Assembly (NCBI GenBank): GCA_037954235.1
Contig: JBBMOA010000012.1
Span: 11,690,144 to 11,754,143, forward strand
Origin: Aulostomus chinensis
Taxonomy: Eukaryota; Chordata; Actinopteri; Syngnathiformes; Aulostomidae
Direction: 5' to 3'
DNA: 64,000 nucleotides
Shown: in pieces, positions 36,065 to 47,300 of the stretch
Layout: every line of letters starts with the position of its first letter
Numbering within the stretch: the first letter of the stretch is position 1
The notes under the pieces: generated by a model
What the model saw: the letters and a program-made list of their open reading frames with translations, nothing else
What the model was told of the DNA's origin: nothing
The model's database searches: none
Made by a program: the position numbers and the translations under genes

Positions 36065-37531
36065 ATGGGCAGGGTGAGTTCAGACCGAGGGGCACTGGGT
36101 TTGGCAGAATTGGGCAACATGGTGGCAACTAGGTGGTTAGTACAAAGATTTGGGTTGCTGCCAGTTCTGAACCTTTTTTAAATTCTCCTGATTGGTGAGT
36201 AGTTTCATGCACTGACCAGTCATCTGAGTCGTTGGAAGCGTAATTAGTTGCAGCTCCATTAGAGCGCTAAAAACCATCAACGGGATGTTTTTGAAGGCTG
36301 TCTGATGTGAAAGTGTTTAAAGAACTGAGACAGTCAAATGCCTGTTCAGGGAATTAGCTTGAAGACCAGCTAAGAGACTGACATGTGGTGTCCTTCAGAT
36401 TGTCTTCTACGAGGACAAGAACTTCCAGGGTCGTCGCTATGAGTGTGACAGCGACTGCTCAGACTTTCACGCCTACCTAAGCCGCTGCAACTCCATTCGT
36501 GTGGAGAGTGGGGCTTGGGTGGTGTACGAGAGGCCCAACTACATGGGCTACCAGTACGTCCTGACCAGAGGGGAGTACCCCGAGTATCAGCGCTGGATGG
36601 GCCTCAACGACCGCCTCAGCTCCTGCAAGATGATCCACTTTGTAAGTCAGCAATTGCATGCAATTGTAAATCATTATGCAAATCTTTTAATGAACAAACC
36701 TGTATAAACTTGCCTTGAACTGGAGGACCAGATGGGTGGATTGATTACAGCCACAGTAAAACCAACCAATAGAGAAATATGGGCCCACGAAAGAGGTCAC
36801 TATGTTGATGCTGCAGGGTTTGTCGATGGAGGCCAAGACCTGGGTCATTCTATTTGGGTGATCAGGCTTTGGTCCAGCTAACGTTCAGCCAGCCCGCTGC
36901 CTGCAGGCACATCTGAGGACACTACTTTCATACAAAAATCAATCTAGCTTGACCAGCTGTGTGTGTATAGTTTTGAGTTATTTATAAAGGCATGGAACAG
37001 TGAGCATACAAAAGACTAAAATTATTGATTTTTTGGTTGGTGCCGGATGGATTACATACAAAATCTGAACTAGTTCACCATGGCGCCCATGTTACAGTTA
37101 TTAAATTATATTTTTCTCTTTTGAGATCCAAATCTCATCTCCCTATATATCCCCCCTTCCCCATTCTTTCCGAACACCCTACACTAACTACCCCCTCCAC
37201 CACTCTGCACTCCCAAACCCCTACCATCTCCCCCTTGTTCTCTCCCTTCACCCTCCAGACCAGCGGCACGCTGTACAAGATGCAGCTGTATGAGAAGGCC
37301 GACTTTGGTGGCAAAGCTTTCGAGGCCACAGAGGACTGTCCCTCACTTCTGGAGAAGTTTCGCTGGAGGGAGGTCAACTCGTGTAAGGTGTATGATGGCT
37401 GGTGGGTTTTCTATGAGCACCCCAACTACCGCGGACGCCAGTACTTCCTGGAGAAGGGGGAATACCGTAAGCCTGGAGACTGGGGTGCTGTCAGTCCTGC
37501 TGTCCAGTCCTTCAGGCGCTTCACTGAATGA
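36065..37531 (+). CDS. crygs: Gamma-S crystallin, lens structural protein
   Basis: A soluble beta/gamma-crystallin of the eye lens. Exons 36065-36073, 36399-36641 and 37259-37531 give the standard gamma-crystallin layout: a 3-codon first exon (Met-Gly-Arg), then one exon per domain of two Greek-key motifs; 174 aa in total (human gamma-S 178). Domain 1 has FYEDKNFQGRRYECD, YLSRCNSIRVE and YPEYQRWMGLNDRLSSC. Domain 2 has EATEDCPSL, NSCKVYDGWWVFYEHPNYRG, YRKPGDWGAVSPAVQSFRR. It is cysteine-moderate and not methionine-rich, unlike fish gamma-M crystallins. Its place beside tbccd1, as at human 3q27.3, supports gamma-S. A poly-A signal at 37,624-37,629 ends a short 3' UTR, facing lcmt2 tail-to-tail. 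Confidence 0.95.
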
Positions 37532-37623
37532 TTTACCCTCCATCCAAACGGGCTGGGATCTTCTTACAAAGTGTTATGACATCATACATTACTCATTTTG
37601 TGATTTTCAAATGAGGGCAACAA

Positions 37624-37629
37624 AATAAA
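37624..37629 (+). promoter_or_regulatory. crygs: Polyadenylation signal AATAAA (crygs)
   Basis: Canonical hexamer 93 bases past the crygs stop; only about 180 bases then separate it from the lcmt2 stop codon on the other strand. Confidence 0.75.
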
Positions 37630-37810
37630 AACCTATGCAGTAAGAAGACCCATAATGTTCTTTAGACTTTGGTTCTTTCTTTAACACCCACAGTTCATCC
37701 GTACTCGAGCTTTTAAAGGTGTACATCAGGCCTGAAAGTTCTACAACCTAGCATAGTTTATAGATTTCCTCCTGGTTGACAAATCTGATGGTTCGAGGTG
37801 GAGAGCAGCT

Positions 37811-40800
37811 TTATCCAAGAACAGGTCTGAGGTCTACAGTGAGAGGCTGAGGGTTGAAATGAGTCCCAAAGGAGAAACAGTTTCCTCCTCCACCTACAAG
37901 CAGCAGTTCCGGGTTTTTCTCATCCAACAGTTCAGAGCAAAACGAGTGAAGCATCAAAGGCCACAGCACCGAGGTCTGAAGGTAGCAGAATGCACAGTGA
38001 GTCTATTAGTCACAGTAGTCAGTGGGGTTTTCTCTAAATTACTGCCAGGAAATCTGTGTCTAAATCGTGTTGACTGACCGTATCCAGATTGAACTCAACA
38101 CTGCTGCATGTAGCGAGGTTGATCACAACCACACCCGGTACACCCTCTGACTGCAGCCAGACTCCACCCACCACAATCAGGTTTTCACGAATGACATGAG
38201 CAGAATGTGAATACCTAAAATAAGGGATAGAATGTCAGCTTATTGCTCTTTTGCAGGGTGTATTCTGAATATTTTTAAAAGTTTTGTCAAAAGCTTTGAT
38301 AGACAAACCTGGGACAAGGAGGGGGCTTCACTTCTATACTCTCCCAGCAGAAGCCTCCCTCTGTGGGCCTTAGGAGTGCTGTATCTCCCAGTGGCTCTCC
38401 TTTTCTTCCCAGTCCCCCAAATACCACCACACCTGCCTGGTATGAACATGCTGAATGGGAATGGCGAGCCTCTGGTGTTACACCCTCAACTGGGATCTGG
38501 AGATAATGCAAGACACTCCTCTTTAAAGTCAAGATGCTTACATGCAAAAAATAAAAAATAAAAAAAGATAAAGTTAACAAACATAAAAGAGGGGAAACCT
38601 CAGTCCAGTGCTGCTGGTCTACAGACAGAAAGTAGCCATCACCCAGAACAACCTCTGACTCGTTTTTTCCACCAAAAACAAACAGGAAGTCTTCACCTAT
38701 TGATCAAAAAAGGCTTGAATGAGACATAACCTACATACTAAACTAGAGCAGAATATAAAAATTCAAAAATCCCATTAAGAGGCCCCACTTTATTCTCTTA
38801 CTTTACCTTTGTGACTGACCACTGTAGCAGTGTGCCTCCATCTCAGCGGCGGTTGAGTACCCGTACAGACCATCTGCTCCTCACAGAGTTTCACCGCTTC
38901 TTGGTCGCTTGAGTCAAGAGGACCAGGCGAACCACAGGGATGAGGGATGACTTTGAAAAGGCTCTTGATTGGGTTGAGTGGAGAAGAGCGACCTCCATAT
39001 ATTACAATACCTCCTCCAGGAATAGAAGTGACTGTGTGGTACAATCGCACACCTGCAGGAAAACAACATCCAACACTAGAAGCAAAATATGCATCAGATA
39101 TAACTCACACAATTCTGTCCAGTTGACAGGTGATGGTCTTGATAACACGTATTAGTCATAGATATTAAAAAAAAAAACTATACTTATTGGAAATCATGTG
39201 AAAACCAGAAGCACTGAGAGTTCTCACCCAACTGTACCAAAGGTTCCACACTGATAGATCTCCAGCCTTCAAGGCCTCTACGGAGGACTTTAGTTAGCGG
39301 CCCCCTGCCTCCTCTACTGGAGCCTCCTGCTAACAGAACCTCCCCTGTGTTCAACAAAGCCGAGGCCATCCCAAGCCCCTCCACGCAAACTGGTATGGTC
39401 CTCACAATCAAACCTCTGGGGCTGCAAGATGGACTTCTGGTTGGCCCTGAAGATACTGAAGGGAAAAAACAAAAATACGCTGAGGTCTTTGAAATAGAAC
39501 ACACACCGAGTTTGTCAACAAAGGGTTTAATCGATGGCTTAAAGCTATAATAATCAGCAATAATCACCTGGAGGATGTGTGAGCAAAGCCTGTGCCGTCA
39601 ATGGACCTCGAGATGCAGTCAGGATGAAGTAGTGGGAACATTTCTGGTGCCACTCCTAACGTGGACAGATACACAAAGAGTCATAACATCAGAAACAATG
39701 AACAATAATTAGACATGATTTTCACTCTTATGACATGTGCAACAGATCAACTACAACTGTGGTCCCATCAGTGTCGACACATTCCAACAGCTAACCTCAT
39801 ACTCATCAAAAGGCTCCAGCCCCTCCACTCGGAGTCTCTCCTCATCAGGGATCAGCTTAAGGAAGAAGTCGTTCATATCCAGACACACACACTGCTCCCA
39901 TCCCTGCAGACAAAAACCGATTTATTCAAACATAACATTGTGCAATTAACTTCACCCATACATTTGGAAAAAGTGCACTGTTAATGCAGTGATAAATACA
40001 CTGTCTGCATACTGGCCTTGTCCAGGAAGCGGTGCCTCTGTGCCTCAGTGTCTGGATATACCTGAAGAGCGTGTAGAGTTGAATTCAGTTTCAAAAAATG
40101 CTCCTGCATGATCCGACCAAAAGGATCATGGGGATGGATCTGCTCGTATATTACGAAGACTGACTGCGGCAGAACCTTCGCTGCCCAGCTGATGACAGAA
40201 TCGGACCTGGAAGACATACGAGAAACAAATTCTACATAGTAAGATTGACAATGCATGCGGTCTAGGATCACAATGTATGTATACACAGTTCATACCATTG
40301 TGTTTCCATATAGGTGAGCACCACTTCAGAGAGGATTAGGGTTGGGGCAGCCCAGTCCAACCCAGCTGTATCCAGAACCTCTTCTACCTGAGGTTCCTCT
40401 CTTATATCCACCCCTAACAGATGGTACTGACAGGCGGACACATAAGCAGGGCCTACAAGAACACATCCACAGACACTTGCTCATGAAATTTCCAAAAGCA
40501 ATTGATTTTTTGTTGTATTTCTGAAAAGGAAAACTATACTGAATCTCTGTGAGACCATACAAAATGCTTCACCTATAAGAGAATGTACATGGGAGCCTAA
40601 CATCCCCTTCAGAGTAACATTGGACATGATCAGGGCAGCCTTGCGCCGAGTAACATCTGGGAAATCCACTTCAAACACGACAGCCCTGTCAAGAGATCCC
40701 TCTGCGTGTAGCCGAAAGTACAACGAGTCAAATCCTGCACCCAGAGACAAAATCTAGAGGGGGGAGAGATAGCGGCAGAAGAAGTGAGGACAGAAAGACA

Positions 40801-41581
40801 AAAATGGGACACACAAAACTTGTGAGAGTCAACACTCAATAATGGACAATAACTCGCCTGTCTTTTGGTGCAATTTCCTGTAACCTGTAGAAACGTCCTC
40901 ACACAGTGGTCCACGGCTCTCCAGCGCACATAGTAGCCCCTGAAACATGTCACGAAACTTTTTTGTACAATATAGTGGTGCCCGGACGATACTAACCTAT
41001 GTTGGGGATGAATCTGCTGAAATGAGCTTTTCTCAATCATCATCACCAGCTGATGTTAGGCATTAATGGGCCAAAGATAGATAAAGTAAACTCTGTTTTT
41101 TTAGTGCTTTTATTAAGAAATGATGTCCTTGCATTGTTCTGGCTGGTGACACCACTACCCATCGATGCCTGTTTGTGTGTATCTACGTGTTCAGTCACCT
41201 TATCGTCACCTCCTACACATGACGATTCCAGGGCTGCGAGTGATGCTGACCTGTTGATGAGTGGGGCTCTCCTGGCCACTTTGCACACAAAATGTTGGAG
41301 GAAGACATCCTGAAAGTAGCCTTGTGCTGCAGCGGACACCTTGCTTACTGCACTGCTGTCATTGGTTCCCTGTACCTGGGAAGGATAAGAAAAAATGGTG
41401 GGCAATGTAAATTATTCAAATGAAATAAGCATTAACACACTGTAAAGTAATCAATGTAAAAAGTCACCTACTAAAAATGTGAGTGTATACTCTATAAAAA
41501 TGTATATATTATCAGGTTATATAATCATTATACATACATACATATACATATATATATATATACATATACACACACACACAC

Positions 41582-41612
<31 letters not shown>

Positions 41613-42249
41613 ATCATTTATTATTATAATTTACTTTTATACCAATACATTTAACATAGAAAAAGAAACTACTTCTCGACACTTGTCTCATATAGAGCAG
41701 CATTCGAGTATTCTTCCAAAGTTGAGGGAACAAAAAAGTGTGAGTGCAATGTAAATATATGGGAAAATGTGTACAAATGGGGAAACTACTGCGTAACAGA
41801 CGTCGAAACTGCATGTCAGCTCAAAACTCAAAGAAAATGCTCGATTTTTAAAGTGTTTCTTATTTTTACTGATATATTCAGATACACTTGAATCAAGCGA
41901 ATAACCCTTAATACTTTCACTGTTACACTTTCAATCGATCGAGCGTGTTAGTAATGTTATGTCATTTAATATGAAAGAAAAAAACCTCATGTTTACCTAA
42001 TGTGGTATAGTATGGTGAAAATACCCATTTCCCTCTGCTATAACGAGTTGTTTACCGTATATAAAGGCGCAGCACGGATGTAATTCAGAAGAAACTCAAA
42101 TTTGTAAACTCTCCAAGAAGCTGATAAAAGGCAAAGATTTTTTCCACTACGCTTTATTTTTGCAACCTTGACTTGTCAAATGTGGCGAGCTGTCAAATGA
42201 ACCTCACCGCGGTGTCCGCTGCCTGCTTCTTTCTGTTTGTCGTCGGCAT
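37811..42249 (-). CDS. lcmt2: Leucine carboxyl methyltransferase 2 / tRNA wybutosine-synthesizing protein 4
   Basis: LCMT2 (TYW4) carries out the last methylation and methoxycarbonylation steps of wybutosine formation at the base 3' of the anticodon of tRNA-Phe. Exons, 5' to 3': 42208-42249, 41251-41375, 40858-40939, 40573-40753, 40296-40452, 40017-40206, 39796-39903, 39568-39655, 39228-39446, 38807-39052, 38599-38696, 38309-38496, 38079-38214, 37811-37975; 674 aa (human 686). The N-terminal half is an AdoMet methyltransferase of the LCMT type: NDSSAVSK at about 18-25, RGYYVRWRAVDHC, and the AdoMet loop ILSLGAGFDS at 84-93. The C-terminal half has kelch-type repeats (EVLLAGGSS, GGGIVIYGGR, FLFVFGG, ENLIVVGGVW, LLLVGGGGNCFSFGT). 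Introns 3 and 6 appear to have GC donors. The human gene is intronless. Confidence 0.94.
41531..41613. repeat. (TA)n/(CA)n compound repeat in lcmt2 intron 1
   Basis: Alternating TATA, CATA and CACA units. Confidence 0.85.
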
Positions 42250-44535
42250 GACCTCAGGAAGCTGTCACATCACGTAAAATAGGCTTTATATTTCTATTGA
42301 TGGCTCGGTCAGTGGTCAACCCGTTTCCACGCCGTGGATGTAAATATTTCAAACCTCCTTCACACAGTACGGACTTCCGTTCAGCTGCACTGTAGCGCCC
42401 CCAGCGGCGCGGCGGCCGCAGTGTTCCTTCGCTTGCGAAGCATAACCGTTGTATCTTAATTATATAATTCTAATTTTTGGGATGATAATACAAAATTTCT
42501 GAACAAGGCCTATTTTTTTAATAGTACCTCCTGATGGTTTATTTCTGTTGTTGATAGGGAGGCTGTAAATATTATATAATACATTATTATTATTATTATT
42601 ATTTTCTAGCTATTCTTTGGGGTAGAGAGGCGAACCTCTCTATTCTCTCTTTGCATCCTCATCTCTCCCTTCATGAGTGGATAGAATACACAGGCTGTGT
42701 CCATACTCACCCTCTATTCACGCTTCCCTTCTCACGATCTAGAAGGTTCTATCTATGTATCTGCATTATTAAATAACACTTTCAGATACTTCATGGGTCT
42801 CATGGCTCGGTCTCATCTCATCCATCTGCAGTTTTTCTGTAAACAACTGCAGCACTTGTCTCTCCTCTCAGACTAGAAGTATTACAGCCAAAAAAAGCAG
42901 AGAGACAAAGTGATTTTCATCCCACGTATGGGATAACCATGCATCACAGGTTTTAAATTCTTCAAAAGTCGGCTGCACAAGCATTGTGCTGTAGTCCTGT
43001 AAATGAGATGACATGCTAACAAACTGAGGAGGAGAGATTTCCAGGGTCTTTTGCAGCCCAGCAGCAAGGTGGGACTTCCTCTCATTGGCCTTGACAGGAG
43101 TCCTGGAGTGTCTCCATATAAAGTGCAACCACAGGCAGGGAAATTTTGTAAATGTAAAATGATGGTTAGGTAGTTGAAAATTTACTTCTGAGAATTCTTT
43201 GAGCACGGGCTCTTGTTCGTGTTTGGTGCGACTGAGTGTCACAACCACCCCCATCCTCCCCTACCAAGCCAAGTGTGACTGACAGGTAAGCTTGATGTCA
43301 ACATTGTCAGGGGAACAAGGGTATTACCTGGGTTGAGGGGGGAATTTATGCTGAATATAGACGATATAATATATGATAATGATGACACATGATGATAGGA
43401 ATTTTAAAATAAACGTAATTAACGCTGAGGATGCGAGCAGTTACTGAAGGCACCGCTTGTTAATGCAGCTCAGATGGCTCGGACAGCTCTTTGGCTGGGT
43501 TGACAATGCGGCACTCAATGCGCATGCGCTCCTTTACAGGAAGTGTTAACATTTTCTGTTGCCACCAGCTGATGTAGCCGAATTGTCAACAGTCAAGCGA
43601 AGGCTACGATACCCGTGCTCCTGAAACGACATCATAAACGGTAAATAGTTGTGTGCTTGTCTTCCAGCAGTCGTATAACATTGGGGGTGAACAGGTAGAA
43701 TGTGTGTTTTGTGTCGGGCGTCGAAAAAAATCAGCTTTTATTGGGGGTTTGTCTCGTCCGACCCGAGTCGTCGGAGCGGTGTCCCGTTAGCACATCAAAC
43801 GCATGATAAGGGCTCATGATCTGATAACAATTCTGCTGCAGGGACTTTAAAAGTGACATCATACGGGAATTCAATGGCCCTCTGTGCAGTCTCCTCAGAA
43901 CATGAGGCCGAGGTTCGAGTATATTTCAAGTGTCTGAGTTACTGCAGTGATGGGTACTCTGAATTGATGTCTATGACGGAGAACACCGCAATTTTAAACG
44001 CAGCAAACGCCAGTTTATAACCGAAACCCTACTGGGATGTGGACGATGCTTCCATACACAAGGAAACTCACTGAAACATTCGTGGTAATTTAATGTAAAG
44101 CATTTTACTTGCTTGTTCTTGATGTCATGACAAGGTTTTCTACCCCCCCCCCCTTGTCAAATTATTACCTTCAGACAATATTGATCTGCTGGAAGAGGGT
44201 TTTTGCCCTGAGAAAGAAAGAAAGGCAAACACACACATTGAGACCTGGTAAGTGTAATGCAATGCAGCAGTGTGAAGCCATGCAGTGTTTGTATGATTAT
44301 TCCACATCAGGTATTTAACCATTATTAAAAAGTCTATACGGGCAGAATATAATTTTCATCCAAACTTGTCATTATTTCCTCACACAGACGAAACAAGGAG
44401 AGAAGTGGTCAAGACAGCATCGGCAAAGCTTGACGACACAACCAGAGGCAGCACAAGTGTGTGATCTCCCAGAAGCACCTGTCTTCACACCAGGGCAGAG
44501 GCCCAGCCCCCCTGCTGTCTCCTACACAGGTCGGT
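42250..44535. promoter_or_regulatory. Divergent lcmt2/rab5b intergenic region and rab5b 5' exons
   Basis: The left end (42,380-42,430) is GC-rich with GGCGCGGCGGCCGC, a likely lcmt2 promoter. The rab5b side has an inferred untranslated exon ending at the donor ACG|gtaaat (43,640) and a second exon starting after the acceptor cacacag at 44,388 that carries the start codon. Between them, 42,430-43,500 shows no gene I can name apart from one unverified minus-strand ORF. Confidence 0.45.
42868..43254 (-). other. Unverified 128-codon ORF
   Basis: An ATG-to-stop minus-strand frame of 128 aa with a hydrophobic C-terminus (SLLFLAVILLV). I recognise no domain. It lies between two divergent housekeeping genes and has no clear poly-A signal or splice partner. 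It could be a chance ORF, a decayed transposon piece, or a small gene. Confidence 0.15.
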
Positions 44536-46443
44536 ATGAGCTCCAGAGGGAGTGGCGGCCGCTCTAACGGCACTCTACCACAGACCAAGATCTGCCAGTT
44601 CAAGTTGGTGCTGCTGGGTGACATGGCTGTGGGAAAGTCCAGCCTGGTGCTGCGATTCGTCAAGGGACAGTTTGATGAATTTCAGGAGACAACCATTGGA
44701 GGTGAGGACTAAGAAGCAAAAAAGGAGCATGAAGAGGCAAATGAGGTAGCGTGAATCTACTAACTTGTTTCTTTTTGTATCCCAGCGGCATTCTTGGCCC
44801 AGTCGGTGTGTTTAGACGATACCACTGTGAAGTTTGAGATCTGGGACACTGCTGGACAGGAGCGATACCATAGTCTGGCTCCCATGTACTACCGTGGGGC
44901 TCAAGCTGCTATCGTGGTCTTTGACATCACCAAGCCGGTAAGATATAACCAGTGTATTCAAGATTTATAGACCTGGGTAATGTCAGCACTCTTCTGGTGT
45001 GAATATTGGTTCTTCTGGGACACTCATGTCATCTTCTTTCACTTAAAGAATGAATACATGGCTTTTCTTAACTAACATAACTGATTTCCCAAATGATCTA
45101 ATTATAAAAATATGACAGCAGCGTAAAAGCCCAAGCCTGTGTGTATTTCACCAACCTCTGATCTTAGTATTTTGCTCTTGGGAGTGGAAAGTTTGTCCTT
45201 AAGCTGATAAACTCCTATATTTAAACATATTATTCAAGCACAGCATCCACAGTCATTTTAGTCTGGTATTTACATGTGCGTTAAGATTGTCTTAGCTTGC
45301 TGCTGCTGTTTGTTTGTACAGGAGACTTTTGAGCGAGCCAAGGCCTGGGTAAAGGAGCTGCAGAGGCAGGCCAGTCCTAACATTGTTATTGCTCTGGCTG
45401 GGAACAAGGCTGACCTTGCAGAGAAGAGACTAGTCGAGTATGAGGTAACGCCCTGGTGGGAGGGTCAGGGCCTGAACTGATGACCATTTTGCAACTTGAA
45501 CGGCAACCAGTGCTAATGGTAGCTTATAATTAGCAGTCATGGCATTTTGAGTGTATTAAGTAGTTTTTTTTATTTTTATTTTTTATTATATTGGATTTTG
45601 GGGGAAAAAAGCTGTGGCGGACAAAAGTTTCAGACTCGAGATGATATTCACAAATGAACCCTACTTTTATGCTTTTTTGGGCCTAAATTGCATTGTTAGT
45701 AGAAAACTAACATTACGCTATGAACAAACTACACCGCAGACTAAACTTCATGGCCACTACTAGCTTTGCCCTGTTTCTGTCTGTTTCGGACAATGATGTT
45801 TAATGTCCTTGATGTCCTTGTTTTAATACGTATAAATGCCTCACAATTCACAAATTCGGTATTGGCTCATGTGTTTTATTCACCAGAGCAAAGAGTTGGA
45901 AATCTTGTAGCTGTATTCACCGTTGACCTTATTTCAGGCATCCAACTGGAACACCCATTCAAAATCAACTCACACTGAGATGAACGCTAACTTCTTTTAC
46001 AGTCTTAAGGACTTGTTTCTGTGCCATTCTATAAAATGTTTTTTTTGTGTGTTCGTGTGTGTGTGTGTTTTGTAAAGGAGGCCCAGACGTATGCTGAGGA
46101 CACTGGGTTGCTCTTTATGGAAACATCTGCCAAGACAGCCATGAATGTCAATGAGCTTTTCCTGGCTATTGGTGAGTAGAGGCCCCTCCTCCATTTATAA
46201 TCAAAACAGAAACTTGAAAAAGTTTTATATTTGGTGTGACTCCATATCGAAGGATCTTGCAAAGGATTACTAAGACATCTCAGGATACAGTTTTGAATAT
46301 TAACTTTGATAAATACTTCTTTTGCAGCAAAAAAGATGCCAAAAACAGACACCCAAAACCCGACACATGCGGCACGACATCGGGGAGTCAACCTCCAGGA
46401 CCCAGATGCCCACTCTACCCGAGCATGCTGTGGTGGGAACTAG
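44536..46443 (+). CDS. rab5b: Rab5B small GTPase, early endosome regulator
   Basis: Rab5 proteins control early-endosome fusion and endocytic traffic. Exons 44536-44701, 44786-44937, 45322-45444, 46078-46171, 46328-46443 give 216 aa (human RAB5B 215). G1 P-loop is at 28-36 (GDMAVGKSS), the G3 WDTAGQE at 75-81 with catalytic Gln80, G4 NKAD at 134-137, G5 SAK at 164-166, and a double-cysteine prenylation site at 212-213 (CCGGN end). Paralog choice rests on SVCLDDTT, VEYEEAQ and LFLAIAKK, which agree with RAB5B rather than RAB5A/C. Oddities: the P-loop has Asp-Met where human Rab5 proteins have Glu-Ser, and the tail has three residues after the cysteine pair instead of two. A two-exon 5' UTR is likely (donor at 43,640). 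Confidence 0.95.
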
Positions 46444-47300
46444 ACCCTCCACAACCTCCACCGTATTCCTCCATCCATACCACCACAACCCTTCAACCAT
46501 ACTGTCTCCTTCAATCACGCAAAAGGGTGGTCCTGATGTGGGGAAGCACAGTATCCACTCACAACCACCTCCCAGCCCCCAACTACACACTCTCCATTCA
46601 TCCTCCTGGTCAATTGGACGGAAATTCAGAGACAGAAATACAGAGATGGAGGAGGAAGTCACGAGGATCCACAACTCTGGAACTGAGATGAAGCATTTGG
46701 ATTTTACAAGGTGAAGGTGTAGGGGAGAATAAAAATAAAGAATGTGGAGGACAGCAGCGGCAGTTCTTTTGTAGTATTTAGCACTAATTGTGAATTTTCT
46801 TTTTGAAGTTATTCTGCCTTGCATCATTTCTGAGACCTGTTTGCATAAATTGTACAAAGTGAGCAGCACATGTTGGTGAGCAGCCAAGAGAGGAAGGGAG
46901 AAAAAAAAGGGGAAGGATTTAAAATAAATAAAGCCAAATGTTAGGTTGCACCTGCTTTTTTTCCCCATCTTTGAGCTTGAACCTGGTCTTAATCCTGAAT
47001 CTATAAATCCAGCTGTGAATAATCTTACATACTGCAAAGCCCATATCCGCTAATGGCACAGCTAACCTGAAATGACAAAAACTGTGTGTATGGAATGCCT
47101 GGTGACCTGCAGTCACATTTCTCCTCCTCCTACTTGTCAAGGTAGAAACTAAAATAGACAATTGAACTACAATCTCCCAACAATGTCCATTTTGCATCAG
47201 TTCTCCTGCAGTAGACTTGCTTGCTGTAGTGCAGTGTCCCTTCAACATTTTGGGTTGCAGTGAGTATTGAGTGCAATAAAAGAAATATATGTACTCACAT
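46444..47300 (+). other. rab5b: rab5b 3' UTR
   Basis: Two overlapping AATAAA hexamers at 46,728-46,739 and another at 47,275-47,280 offer short and long 3' ends. A 245-aa open frame on the opposite strand here is a shadow. Confidence 0.5.

Noticed and set aside
46300..47037. 245-aa minus-strand open frame
   Set aside because: It lies antisense to the last exon and 3' UTR of rab5b, whose own frame is clearly conserved; this is a shadow.
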